From: Temnothorax longispinosus
Lineage: Eukaryota > Arthropoda > Insecta > Hymenoptera > Formicidae
DNA length: 64,000 nucleotides
Direction of reading: 5' to 3'
NCBI RefSeq assembly: GCF_030848805.1
Contig: NC_092360.1
Location: forward strand, 24,965,701-25,029,700
How positions within the stretch are numbered: the first letter of the stretch is position 1; every line of letters starts with the position of its first letter. Shown here one piece after another: positions 52,693 to 64,000 of this stretch. Below the pieces are notes generated by a model. That model saw only the letters and a program-made list of their open reading frames with translations. It made no database searches and was not told the origin of the DNA. The position numbers were made by a program, and so were the translations under genes.

Positions 52693-54173
52693 CTTTCACA
52701 CTTCCCAGACAGCACAATATCCCAAAAAGAAGCTTGGGAGGCTTCTCTCTGATTGCGTACGCTACTTTATTTTTGTTATTTTGTTTTGAGAGCGTATTGA
52801 AAAACATCGACATATATTATAGTATGGACTGCGCTCAGGTATAGCAATTATTTCGGTTGAAGTGATGACAAATAATAAAATTTAAAGTATCTAGTAATAA
52901 AATTTAAAGAAGCATCTTCTGTCCAAAATCTATAATCTATTTACTCTAATACATTGTAAAAGTTGAAAATAGAACAAATGATATATGACTTTCGTAGTAT
53001 AAAACGCTGTCTTGATAATTAAAATAATAAAGAATTTCAATTAATTAAAAATCTAGATAATAAAGAAATTAATATTTTATAATATTTATATTTACACTTT
53101 GTATAAAAATATAAAAAAATGCATATTTCATTTCTCAATATACCTGCATTAAAATAATCAAAAAATCAAAGATTAGTTAAGGGAAATATATTAGTTATAG
53201 CATTTATAGAAAATATTGAACAATCTGATTATCACGTTTGAGCTTATGGATTTTTTTATTACAGTTTGTAAAGAATTACAAGGTGCAAAATATTATCTTC
53301 TATATCAGAATTAATAAAACGAATTACTTTTATATTTTATTATTAACTTATAAATAATTGAAATTAAATAACTTCAATATATGATTCATACTTTATAATA
53401 TATATATTTTGCAGATGTAAATTCTTGCAATTATTTTATTATATCTAATATTTAATTACTTATTTAAAAATATACCGTGTTAATAGCAGGGTTTAACGAA
53501 AAATTGGTACATAACTGCCAAGAAATTTACACGCTTGCGCTTGTTTTAAGATATTTTTAGTTTCACTAGCATCGAAATTCGTAAGGTAAAATAATTTGGC
53601 GTACTTAGTTCATTTTTGCATTGTAAGAGAATATTATTACAAATTAATTTTTCTGGATAAAATTGAATATTTTCAGTTTCTAAGTATTTCTTACATTGTT
53701 TAGATAAAACATAAATTGCAAAAACTCTGTAAAGAGCAAATTTTTCTTTTCATTCTTTTTTAAAAATTGCAGTTAGATGTAATTTTTTATTTAACATATT
53801 AAATTACATACCGAAACTTAATACATTAATTATGAAACAATTTTTCTGTAAACATTTATTTATAAACTTTTATAATATATGTATACTTATGAACTGTGCA
53901 CAATATACGCACTACGCAGTTAGATGTAATTTACATATGTATAAGTGTGAATGTATGATTAAAACAATATTGAAACTTTATAAAAACAGTAACTTTTGCT
54001 AATTATTGTAATATATTTAATAATATATAATACTAATATAATAATACTAATATAAAATGCCATTAAAATTGTTAAAATAATTGTAATAAAAAGAAACAAA
54101 TAAAATCTATGTAAATTCATAGCACTTCAAATTTATCAGTATTTTACTGCGATTTGACAGTGCATATGTACTC

Positions 54174-54179
54174 TTTATT
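54174..54179 (-). terminator. candidate sgl poly(A) signal
   Basis: AATAAA on the minus strand about 280 bases past the UDP-glucose dehydrogenase stop codon. Confidence 0.4.
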
Positions 54180-54455
54180 TGATGCATTTGATTTAGTTTT
54201 GTTGAAATTGATATCTAAATAGATAATACGATACGAGAACTCAAAAGATTTCATAATATTTCTTTTTAGGCGATACCGCGTACATCGCATGTGATCTGAA
54301 TCAAATTAAAATTAAAAACAGTTAAAATAGTAAAATTTAATTTCTACGTTTTACAAATGCATCAATATGATTGGATTAACTCAACAAAAATTGCAATAAT
54401 TGTTGATGTTTTTTCTTAAATTGGAGGTATTGCTTATAGTTTGGTCCGTTTTTTC

Positions 54456-57382
54456 TTAAACTTGTGTCTGACTACCCCACGCTCTCGAAATTGCGGATCT
54501 CGTGAGTTTTTTACCGATAGTTTGAACAACAAAACCGATCCTTTGTAACCGATCGTGATTCAAAATCTTCCTTCCGTCGAAAATATACGCTGGTTTCATC
54601 ATATCTGCATAAATCTGAGTGTAATCCAGTTCCTAAAAATTATATAAAATTTATTATATAAAATTATATAAAATCTCTTTTCTTACTTACGATAAATTCG
54701 TCCCATTCTGTACATAAAACTATCGCGTGTGTATTCTTCGTTGCGCTATAAGCATCTTTATAAATACTGATTCGACTTTTTATATTTTCAGGATTGCTCG
54801 TTATGTTTGGATGAGTCAAGTCTTGAATGATTTGAGTTTCTTCAACCTGTGAGTTAAAAAGGCGTCGTGTAACAAGCTTATTGACCATGTAATACACTTA
54901 TTGACCATTACTAATTAGTAAAATGTATTTTTTCAATTTTTATCTAATGTAAATATTATCTAAACTGAGAACAAAAATATGGAAAATACAGGATATAATT
55001 ACATACCAAAATATTTAAAAGAAATAAACTAGATTTTTAACTTAAATTGAAAATTTCTAAGATCTTAGAAGTTTAATTTAAAGAGGAATCAATAAAAAAA
55101 AAAACATTAAATGCCACTCGTGATAGATTATAATCAAATTTAAAGAATCTATTATTAAGAACAAGTCCGATACATCTGAAATACATTGTACATAGAAAAG
55201 AGAAAGAGCTGACCTTGGGATCATAAATGTGAAGAACAGCGCCTTCATCCAACAACGTCTTGGCGACGTGAATTGCTGGTGATTCACGCGTATCTCCTGT
55301 GTTTTTCTTGAAGGCAAAACCCAGCATGGCAATCCTCTTGTCCGTCACAGTGTTAAAGAGAGATTCTATAACTTTCGCAGAAAATCTTGACTTCTGATAT
55401 TCGTTCATATCAATCACCTGTTGCCAATATGCCGCCACTTCGGGCAGATTTAAGCATTCGCAAATATATACTAAATTTAGAATGTCTTTTTGGAAGCAGG
55501 AACCTCCAAAACCGACCGACGCATGAAGAAATTTTGAACCGATTCGAGAATCAAGCCCGATTGCTCGTGCGACTTCGGATACGTCGGCACCCGTAGCTTC
55601 ACACACTGCTGATAACGAATTTACACTGGAGATGCGCTGAGCGAGGAAAGCGTTTGCAGCCTAAAATCAGAGTGAATATAAATGAATATTGCAATTTATC
55701 AGTTTATTCCTTGAAAGTATATAAATTTAATTTGATTAAAAAGTTACATGTCTCTATCTTATTTGCGGAAATACACTTACTTAAAAGATTTTATGAATAA
55801 TATTATAATAATATTAAATTATATACTTTTATAAAGCAAGGAACTTCAACAGCGATATATGTATAAACATGTTTTAAATTGATAATTAAAACTAATTAGC
55901 TAATATTTTAATGAGTTATATGTTATTTTTAAGTAACTCAAATATGTATAACATTTAATTAATTACATAAGTTAGTAAAAATATTGTTTCAATAAAAAAA
56001 ATTTAATTAAACATCGCAATTTCCTTTACATTAAATTTAAGTTATTTATTGCGTAATTTATCTACACTTGTGAACAGTATGTTGCAAGACAATCAATGAG
56101 ATTTACACAGCTTATTTACATAAGTAAATAAGCTGTGTAAATCTCATTGATTATCTTGCAACATACTGTTCACAAGTGCATTTCATATTCTGGTTGTAAT
56201 GTATGATTACTTACTAGCTTCGACAGTTCTGAGCTCCATGTATTAGTTGTTAAAATATTTTCTCTTGGAATCCAATGTTCGTAAACTTTACAAAGTTCTT
56301 CGATAGCTGCCTGTCCTTCTGGCGAAGACTCTCCGCCAATCAACACTCGATCTGCGTTGACCAGATCTTCTATAGCGGTTCCTTCGGCCAGAAATTCCGG
56401 ATTTGAAAGAATCTGAAAAAAATTAATATTCCAGTAAATATCAAGGAGATAAATAATCTCAGTGAATATGCAAATAGATAAATAACGCGCAATAATAGTA
56501 AACATCTGAGCGACGAAAAGGTCATGAATAATACGGTGTAAAGCAAGAGCGTTATCTTGAATGAACGACGATTAATTTAAGCAAGTATGAAATCATACGA
56601 TTACTATTAGCGGTTCGACAATCAATCAACTACAGGCACAGCAAAAACGCAGTAAAATCTTGCATGCCGTGTGTTTTATCGAGTGAATTAATTCCGAAAA
56701 TGCGATTCAACATTTTACAATTTTCACGCAACATTATGTTACAATATCGATATACTTAAATGCATATTAGAAGTAAATATACAGAAAGAGATACATCTTA
56801 AAAATTAAATGTATTAAATAATGTATTAATTGTATTAAATAGATTCTACAGAAGACAACTGTTAGAAAAACTGTCGTACTCTTTCGTTTAAATTATTGTA
56901 AAAAATAGTTATCTTACCTGATAGGAGACACCCGGCTTGTGATTAGCACGAAGGATGTTCATGATACTCTCGGCCGCTCTTACCGGTACGGTACTTTTTT
57001 CTACCACAATCTTATCTCCAGTTGCAACTTCCGCGATCATTCTGGCAGCGCTTTCCACGTATTTCAAGTCCGCTGCTCTTCCCTTGCCGTTGCCAAAGGT
57101 CTTCGTCGGCGTGTTCACCGAAATAAATATCAGATCGGCCTCCTTGATCGCTGTCTCAATATCGGTGGAGAAAAACAAATTTTTCCCACGACATTTTCGT
57201 ACCACTTCGTCCAAGCCCGGTTCGTATATCGGCAACTTTTGTGAATTCCACTGCGCTATTCTCTCCTTGCTCTTATCAACGACAGTCACTTGAATTTCCG
57301 GACATTTCAATGCAATAACGCTGCACGTAGGGCCACCCACGTAACCGGCTCCGATACAGCAGATTCTTCGGATTCTTGTCAT
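54456..57382 (-). CDS. sgl: UDP-glucose 6-dehydrogenase (sugarless)
   Basis: Oxidises UDP-glucose to UDP-glucuronate with two NAD+ in the cytosol, supplying precursor for heparan and chondroitin sulphate chains. Exons on the minus strand: 57382-56918, 56412-56215, 55660-55214, 54846-54691 and 54632-54456. All junctions are phase 0 and give 480 residues, close to the fly (about 476) and human (494) enzymes. The N-terminal Rossmann motif is GAGYVGGPTCSV. Conserved segments include EKSTVPVRAAE, LSNPEFLAEGTAI and NTWSSELSKLAANAFLAQR. The catalytic cysteine is in GFGGSCFQKD, and the C-terminal domain has FKKNTGDTRESPA. The protein ends WGSQTQV. ATG 57382 is chosen as the first Met before the Rossmann strand. 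A GCAG acceptor nine bases upstream suggests a separate 5' UTR exon. Introns of 367-554 nt hold one long hairpin (56065-56178). Confidence 0.96.
56065..56178. repeat. near-perfect hairpin, 55-bp arms
   Basis: Left arm 56065-56119 and right arm 56124-56178 are complementary at 54 of 55 positions, with a 4-base loop. It lies in the sgl intron and starts 37 bases downstream of the 5' splice site of exon 56412-56215. No ORF; probably a foldback MITE. Confidence 0.9.
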
Positions 57383-58445
57383 TTTGATTGACTGCAATAT
57401 TATTTGACGAAACGTTACGTTTACAATTAGTTATATTTGAAGTTGTACATAGAAAAATCACGGTAATAAAATATTTAGAATAAATATTTGATCATATTTT
57501 ATATTAAATAGAAAAATATTTCTTGTAACTTACTTAATTGAAAATAAAACATTGGAGCGAAGGGAAATTCAATAGCTTAAATTTTACTCTTTTTCTCTAT
57601 TTCATAATTACTATTACTGTTAAATCTATTATATAAACAGAAATATATATTACTTTTTCTTGATATAATTATATATTGTTCAAAATTAGAATCAAATAAA
57701 CAAAACTGTACAATACATTATTTTATAGTTTCATGTCAGATTATTTTTGTTTATACGCTTCAACAAATGTTTATGACTTGTGATAAAACTAACCTAATCT
57801 AATAGATGATAACAGAAATGTTTACAAAAATTTATATTATTATAAAATATTAAACTAAAAAATTAAACCAGTCATGTAAAATTTGTATTAAACAATTGTT
57901 TTACAATACAGTATAGAATTAGATAAAATATGATAAGAATGTCTATGTAAAACTATAATAAAAGTTCACGCAGAATGACTTTTTCGGGCTAACGAATGAA
58001 GATTCCAAAGAAAGCATTCTCTCATCTATCTCCGTCACAAGGAGATGTTTAAAATTATCATTGCCCAAATAATGCAAATGCCCGGAAGCTGATAAAAATA
58101 TATCTGCGAGCTTTTTCAATATGTGTCATGACAACGGATGAAGACCAAATATGTTATCTACTTGCTTTCTTCCACTCGCTCTATCATTATTTGACAGTAT
58201 ATCGAGACCCTTCCGTCTACATTCTTATCCATAATATTACGTGTAATTTATTGTGATATACACCAAAATTGTTTTTAATTATTAGAATAATTAAAAGCTA
58301 TATTATTTAGATCTTAGGTAAACATTGAAAAATAAACCGATAAGCTTCTGTTCCTAGGCCTTTGTTTCGGAGCACGATTGGGCGCTGCAATATGCTCCAA
58401 TTAAAGAGATGTTCCAAAGAAAATCGAATGTCTTTGTTTTGTTAC
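57383..58445 (-). other. presumed sgl 5' UTR intron
   Basis: AT-rich. The acceptor next to the start codon (ATATTGCAG, ending 57392) and a plausible donor at 58445 (AAACAG then GTAACA) would bound it. Nothing else is visible. Confidence 0.35.
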
Positions 58446-58800
58446 CTGTTTAACTGAAACAATGGATAATTCTCTGGTGATCAGCAGAAATACGGCATGT
58501 AGATGGACGCAATGCTGAGTGCGGCGAGTTACGGTCTATCACAATCGTAACGCAGCTTTCACGATGGAAAAACGATTTTGTTCATGAGAGAAAACTGCAG
58601 TGCGGCGATGTTGAGTCGCGTTGCACAGACTTCTGCCACTCTGAACTCTTTGGACGCTACGCGTCCGTCATTTCGCGATGCTACGAGGTGTCGAGGCTGC
58701 AACCAGGCCGCGCCATTGTGGCCACGTTGCCATGTTAGAGCATCACAAGCGACACAAGCGCGTGCGTAAATAATTGGCAACGCTGTAATTCTTTCTGAAA
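58446..58800 (-). promoter_or_regulatory. candidate sgl 5' UTR exon and promoter
   Basis: A GC-richer patch upstream of sgl. A donor-like AAACAG then GTAACA ends at 58446. The segment 58560-58780 is CpG-rich, with short ORFs on both strands and a GCCATTGTGGCCACG segment. It is the only promoter-like patch within 3 kb of the start codon. There is no direct proof of transcription. Confidence 0.35.
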
Positions 58801-60230
58801 TCTTTCATGATGATAATCACACTATAAATGATCTGCACTTAAAAAAACACATTTAATATCGGTGCGGAATGGAACGATGAAGATCTGACTTATGAAAAAG
58901 TCTATGTATCTCAGTAATAGATAGCTTAATTAATTGTGCGGATTTTTAGTATTTCATAATAAGAAAATAATTGGAGTTAAATTTATATTTGCTAATAGAA
59001 ACGTTAATAAATTTAAAAAGAGATGATTGACGATTACGATGATTAATTGATTTTACACAAATCAAGATTTTTGATAATACATTTCTTATGGAAATGTTTT
59101 ATATTTTGTAATTTTGAAGTAATACAACAGGATTGTTTTATTGTGTCATCAATTGTTGCATTGAGAAAATTTAGAATAATAACATTTATGTTTATTTTTC
59201 ATGAAATTGTGCAAATTTTCAATCTAAAGTTAGTTAATGCATAATATTATTTACAATTAAGTATAATATTTTTACATTGATTAACAAATAACATTTAATA
59301 TAACGCTTTAACATTTTTTTATGTTACAGTAATTAAAAATAAATAAAATAAGGTATGCAAAATTTAATTGAAACGTTGTTCAAAAGCGCATTGAAGTAAA
59401 AGTAAAATCATAACTGTCCGTAGCATATATAATACAGGATGTCATTAAAATTTATTATTTCCGATGAAGCAAATATATAAGTAATTCAATATACAGTGTG
59501 TGTGTGTGTTTCGTTTTAATTTCCCGAGGCAAATATCTTGGAAAATATGGGAGGTACAGAAAAACGTTTCAGACAAAAGTTGTAGGATATCAAAAGCGAC
59601 AGAAAATATGGACTTGAGAGACCTTTTCAAAACCAGGTTAATGTGATCGATGTTTTCTTAAATGGAACCCCCATTTTTTATTGCATATTTACGTAGCCCT
59701 TGTCGAGACGTTTTCAAAACACTATAATAAAGCTCTCTTTCATTAAGAATTTCTTGAGATATTTTAAATTTTGTTATGATACTTTTAATATAAATATGAA
59801 ATATGAAATATCTCATAAAGTGCGTATTCACTTTTCGATGATTTTACCTTGATATATATTCATATATAGAATAGTAAAAGAAATTTTTTAAAATAAAAAA
59901 ATCGCATCAAGAAAATCTGAAAAAATTCTCAAAAATCATGTGTTATATGTACCGGTTCTTGCACCGGTATACTGCATGCATACAGATCAGTATGACGGGT
60001 TGCCCATTCGTGCAGGCGCACATGATCGTTTACAACTATATATAGGTTTTGGCACATCATAATTATAATTAGTCACATATAATGCGCTTGCAACTCGTCA
60101 TATTGACCTGTGTGTCGCTGCAACACCCTGAATATAAACATGTTTAAGCAACAGTCTACAGTGGACTGACTCCTGTTTCTAATTTTTTCGAAATATATGT
60201 AAAATTTATATTTTGTATTTATATAAACAC

Positions 60231-60272
<42 letters not shown>

Positions 60273-60539
60273 AAACAAAAAATCATGCAAGATATATGTT
60301 AATAAATAGAGATAGGCAAATTTAATACAAAGAAACTTTCACAAAATACAATAAATTTTATATTTTATTATATTAGTATTTTATTATTACAATGATCAAT
60401 ATTATAATAATACTACATAGCACTATCTGTGTTTGCTAGGATATTTTACCGAATGCAAATCCACTGAAATTTTTTTCTTTCTGTTTCTTTTTATGGATAA
60501 GATTAACAAAAAGAACATTCCATTTAGAATAATAGTCTG
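58801..60539. other. AT-rich non-coding region
   Basis: No gene seen. A short GT tract lies at about 59496-59508 and a CA microsatellite at 60226-60267. Confidence 0.6.
60226..60267. repeat. (CA)n microsatellite
   Basis: About 42 bases of CA repeat with one CG interruption. Confidence 0.92.
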
Positions 60540-60907
60540 CACGCAGAAAAGTGTTTGGTTGTGGAAACCAAAAATTTGGTTAAAACAACAGAAATTTTTG
60601 GTTGTATATGGCCCAATGAAACACGCTGGTTGTAACAACTAAAATAATTGGTTGACGAATTTTTGGTTAAGGCTAACACACTTTTGGTTGTATTGAAGAA
60701 TAACCAATTAATTTAGTTGTCATTACTAAACTCAAACTAGTGTGGAGTACCATAATTTATGGTTGGTAACAAATATTCACTCAACAAAAAAAAATTATTT
60801 ATTTCGAAATTTTATTACTATTTTTTAACTAAATTTGTTTCTTAAGATGCAGTCTATGATTATAAATATTTTCTCGTATTTAAAAACACATATAAAAACA
60901 CATTTAC

Positions 60908-61252
60908 CTTGGTGGGATTCGAACTCGGGACCTCTGGATCGTGAGCCAACTGCCTTACGTGTTTTTTTTTTTTTTTTTTTTTTTTATATATGTTTATTGC
61001 ACACCATATAAATTGTCGGGATTACATATATTTCCAATAAACAAGAAAATTCTTATGAACTAGGGTACAATCAGTCTGGCCCAGCTTGGGCTCTCGCAAT
61101 CGAATACATATTAGTCTTTGGTAATAGAAAATAAACGATATCTTATTGTGTTGCACTTAAGTCTAGTGTGTTCCGTAACTCATTGTAAAAGTATGCTAGA
61201 AAAAGGTGAGTAAAAAACTAGCTATTTTATTTTAGGCCTTACGTGGTAGACC
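60908..61252 (-). repeat. tRNA-like segment interrupted by an insertion
   Basis: On the minus strand, GTGGTCTACCACGTAAGGC (right of the insertion) continues as AGTTGGCTCACGATCCAGAG and CCCGAGTTCGAATCCCACCA (left of it). GAGTTCGAATCC matches a Pol III Box B. It is probably a tRNA-derived SINE head. The two parts are separated by bases 60962-61235. Confidence 0.5.
60962..61235 (-). mobile_element. retroposon 3' tail with poly(A), 10-bp target duplication
   Basis: Read on the minus strand, the insert ends with GTGCAATAAACATATATA followed by an A run of about 24, so it has a poly(A) signal and tail. GCCTTACGTG occurs on both sides (60952-60961 and 61236-61245) as a target-site duplication. It is a 5'-truncated LINE or a SINE; the family is not identified. 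Confidence 0.75.
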
Positions 61253-61823
61253 ACTTCTTAATTTAATGTTAGTGTTATATTTAGTCTACATATGTCAACC
61301 AGCGCAAATATATAATTTTTCAAAAATCATCTTAAGAAACAAATGCAGTTTAAAAAGAGTAATAAAATTTTGAATTGGATATATGATATAATATTTCTTA
61401 TAATGTCGGGTGAATGTCAGAAACCAGTGTCGGCTCATTACGAAATTTTGTGTTCGTAAATATATTTATGAAAAAAGTATATTTATAAAGGCCTATCTAC
61501 GCATAAGACGCAGAACGCGAGTCGCAAGACACACGCACAGTCTACATGTCAATCTAACTTCTACACAAGAGGTCTCGTCGCGCAGCAGCGTGCCTCGTGC
61601 GACGCTGAAGCGCGCGGCGGCAAATTCGCTTGTACTAAACTGTTTGGTTGAGGTCGGCTTCATACCATACATTTTGGTAGGCGTTATCTCATAATGCCAA
61701 CCAAACTTTATACCCTTTGACAACTAAACATTAATAGTACTCCCAACAAAACGTACAGTTACCGGAACCAAAAAAAGCTACCAATATTTTATGGTTACTG
61801 CAACTAATGCATTTTTCTGCGTG

Positions 61824-62931
61824 TGGGAGGGTCTCTAAGGCTGCCGGCTCGAAATGATAACGAATCATCGAATCATCGAAGGCTCGGATAGTCTCGCGTC
61901 AAGTACGCGCGGAGTGAGACGCACCGGACTCGCAGTGCACGTGAAAGGACTTCAATATGTGTCCTTCGTAAAATTATCCATATTGAAGTCCATTATCCAC
62001 CTTGCGCGGCCTAGAGACCCTCCCTGGAGAATCCCCTCGCGACAGACGAACGCACCGCGAGCGAATTCATCCCGGGACATGCGTCCGATCTACTCGATCT
62101 ACCCAATCGAGATGACCGAAAGCGAAGAATTCGAATAGCAACCTTGAACCCTAAAAGATATTCGCGCGCGCCCGACCGACCATCAGTGCCGGCAGTTGCC
62201 TCGATTCGCGGTAATGTAAAGTAAAATTAATTATATACTTTGCGCAAATTTCATAATGTAATCACGTTAATACATCCGCACGTGCTACGTTGAATGGAAG
62301 ACTTTTATAACATCTGGAAACTTGTAAATAAGTCTGTACCATGGCAGAAGCAAACACAGTTTCTCACAGTTTCAGTTTCAGTTTCAGTTTGTGCAATTGG
62401 TTATTTCGTGTACAAATGGCGCGCAAGAAATGGGCCATTTTCGACGCACATGTGATATAAACAATTATAAATTGGATTCATCAAGACATTCAGTTATCAC
62501 GAAACATATGCTTAATTTTATGTGTAAGATGAAAAACCGTATTATCCGATAATTCTCTCAGTGGATCCGCCGAGTACAGATTCAATCATCATATTTTCCA
62601 TGTCGTACTTATAAACTTACAGAATTTATTATATTTTGTCTTCAAACTGATTCTATTTAATTGCATAAAAAGACACAGTACCATCTCTGTAAGATAACTC
62701 TTTCATAGTGAGAAAAGGAGAGGAGTAAGAAATAGTGATTTAAGTGTTCCTCGTTGTGCGAGTCAATATTACAGCAGCGATAAAGCCTTCATAATAAAGA
62801 TAGAATCTATGCAGGTATTATACGCGCGAATTAGTCGTGCGAATTCAGAGCAACTCAGAGATATGAGATTCAGAATAATTACCGTAGTTTCTACAGTAAT
62901 GTACTGAATCAGTTGTTTGTATTGAAGTCTA
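61824..62931. other. non-coding region, function unknown
   Basis: A CpG-richer stretch at 61840-62220 contains a 94-codon plus-strand ORF (61854-62138) that I do not recognise and a 13-bp hairpin at 61947-61991. The stretch 62341-62458 holds a 39-codon ORF with a CAGTTT repeat. There is no convincing gene. Confidence 0.45.
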
Positions 62932-63474
62932 ATGGCTCGTAAGCCAAAAACGAAATCTGACAACTGTCAGCAGCAACAGTCCGGCAACCCGCCGGTAACA
63001 AAGTCCGACAACCCGCTGACAACAAAGTTCAAAGATCGTCAGCAGCAAAAGTCCGGCAACCCGCCAGAAACGAAATCTGACAACTGTCAGCAGCAAAAGT
63101 CCGACTACCCGCCGGTAACGAAACCTATGCCAACAACCGTCGGCAGCAAAAAATCCAACAATCGTCGACAGCAAAAGTCCGGCAACCTCCCAGAAACGAA
63201 ATCTGACAACTGTCAGCAGCAACAGTCCGGCAACCCGCCGGTAACAAAGTCCGACAACCCGCTGACAACAAAGTTCAAAGATCGTCAGCAGCAAAATCGA
63301 CAACCCGCCGGTAACGAAACCTATGCCAAAACCACCGCAGCAAAAACGCAACTCACCGGTAACAAATTCGACAACATTCGGCAGCAAAAAGTCCGGCAAC
63401 ACGCCAGAAACGAAATCCTGACAACTGTCAGCAGCAACCCGCCGGTAACAAAGCTTGACAGAGGAAGAAGTTAA
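62932..63474 (+). repeat. 48-bp minisatellite forming a Q/K/P-rich ORF
   Basis: A tandem array whose basic unit is about 48 bp and encodes TKSDNCQQQQSGNPPV-like 16-mers, with some 72-78-bp variants. An ATG at 62932 opens a 180-codon frame (MARKPKTKSDNCQQQQSGNP at the start). The early units keep the frame, and a later 2-base loss (AAAATCGAC in place of AAAAGTCCGAC) and a 1-base gain shift the phase. The minus strand is also open (189 codons, Leu/Val/Arg-rich), as expected for such a repeat. I recognise no protein. Coding status is unproven. Confidence 0.7.
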
Positions 63475-64000
63475 AAATGTAAGTGCTGATAGCGACACAG
63501 CGCATTAATAATAAATGTCAGAGGGCGAGAATATTATCCTACAAAGCGAAACGCGTCATGGCTACACAGCGAACCGTCGCCGCGTCAACGAGTATGTAAC
63601 GTCAACATTTTTCTTTTTTTTTTTTATTAATGATACATTTATACTAATGTACTAATGTACATTTGTATTCATATAATCGCGCATTTCCAGGTGGATGTGT
63701 GGAGGAAGAGGAGGTATCGGCGGTACCGTACGTGTGGACTTGCTGATCTCCCATCGGGCGCCTCCCCAGTAGGGTTCCTATAAGGGAGTTGGGCAGATAC
63801 CGTTGCCCGATTGTGATTGACTCCGCCATTTTCCTATTAACTTTCGGTAGTTCCGACAACACCGGCACAGCCGCACAGCTTGGCAATCTTGGCATAGCTA
63901 TCATCGATGATCGACGCAATAACGTGATAAGTGCTGTATATTATTCACATACGAAGAAAACTGTTTATTTTGAAGGTAAATATTGTGTAATTGTAATAGA
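63475..64000. other. window edge: possible promoter or 5' UTR exon
   Basis: A T-rich run lies at about 63608-63625. A GC-richer segment at 63690-63910 includes CCGCCATTTTCC, which resembles a YY1-type element often found near start sites. A donor-like GAAG then GTAAAT is at about 63975. It could be the first exon of a plus-strand gene outside the window. The 91-codon minus-strand ORF is not recognised. Confidence 0.25.

Larger units (their letters stand above)
51951..54173. other. intergenic region between babo promoter and sgl 3' end
   Basis: Holds a long hairpin element at 52088-52261, a short inverted-repeat element at 52326-52458 and a CT tract at about 52638-52692. The rest, to 54.2 kb, is AT-rich. 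I see no gene. Confidence 0.6.
60540..61823. mobile_element. 1.28-kb TIR element with nested insertions
   Basis: The ends read CACGCAGAAAAGTG and the inverse GCATTTTTCTGCGTG. The terminus CACGCAGAAAA is shared with the element at 36657. Subterminal regions carry many GGTTG/CAACC-type motifs on the left and their inverse on the right. It has no transposase ORF. The interior contains a tRNA-like segment split by a retroposon tail with target duplications. The outer TA expected for this family is not intact. Confidence 0.6.

Noticed and set aside
60433..61723. Short ORFs within the large TIR element, considered as a transposase
   Set aside because: All are under 100 codons, with no DDE-type motifs; the element looks non-autonomous.
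62929..63498. 189-codon minus-strand ORF across the minisatellite
   Set aside because: It is the reverse reading of the tandem repeat; being open on both strands follows from the repeat's composition.

Overview
The window looks like insect nuclear DNA, most likely hymenopteran and plausibly an ant, though the sequence alone does not settle the species. The genes are insect-type and intron-rich. Introns are strongly AT-rich while exons and promoter islands are CpG-rich. Small TA-flanked inverted-repeat elements are scattered throughout. There are no operons, CRISPR arrays or prokaryotic signals.

Region 1 (1-12.4 kb, + strand) is the paramyosin gene (Prm), cut off at its 5' end by the window start. 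Thirteen coding exons from 505 to 11521 encode about 818 residues of coiled-coil rod and the C-terminus. The 4.3-kb intron between 5666 and 9978 holds a separate first exon (7128-7456) for the short isoform, miniparamyosin. It joins the last four exons in the correct phase, giving about 472 residues. The same intron also holds an unrecognised ORF (about 8850-9420) with its own AATAAA at 9501.

Region 2 (about 20.6-51 kb, - strand) is a complete TGF-beta/activin type I receptor gene, the baboon (babo) orthologue. It has a signal-peptide exon, a common cysteine-rich exon, three alternative ligand-binding exons, a transmembrane/GS exon and four kinase exons. The three alternative exons have identical phases (2 in, 1 out) and similar Cys layouts, and each gives an intact protein (499, 500 or 504 residues). 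One receptor gene can therefore present three ectodomains, as in Drosophila. The L45 loop is of the ALK4/5 type, which predicts Smad2/3 (Smox) signalling. A CpG-rich island at 50.7-51.95 kb is the likely promoter.

Region 3 (54.4-57.4 kb, - strand) is a complete five-exon UDP-glucose 6-dehydrogenase gene (sugarless, 480 residues). It makes the UDP-glucuronate needed for heparan and chondroitin sulphate, which act as co-factors for several secreted signalling ligands.

Region 4 (57.4-64 kb) has no recognised gene. It holds a layered repeat (a retroposon tail with 10-bp target duplications inside a tRNA-like sequence inside an inverted-repeat element), a 48-bp minisatellite that forms a Q/K/P-rich ORF, and a possible promoter or 5' UTR at the right edge.

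I see no clearly new biological system. The points most worth a second look are the babo exon cassette with its candidate splicing-control elements, the ORF nested in the paramyosin intron, and several long near-perfect hairpins lying just downstream of 5' splice sites.
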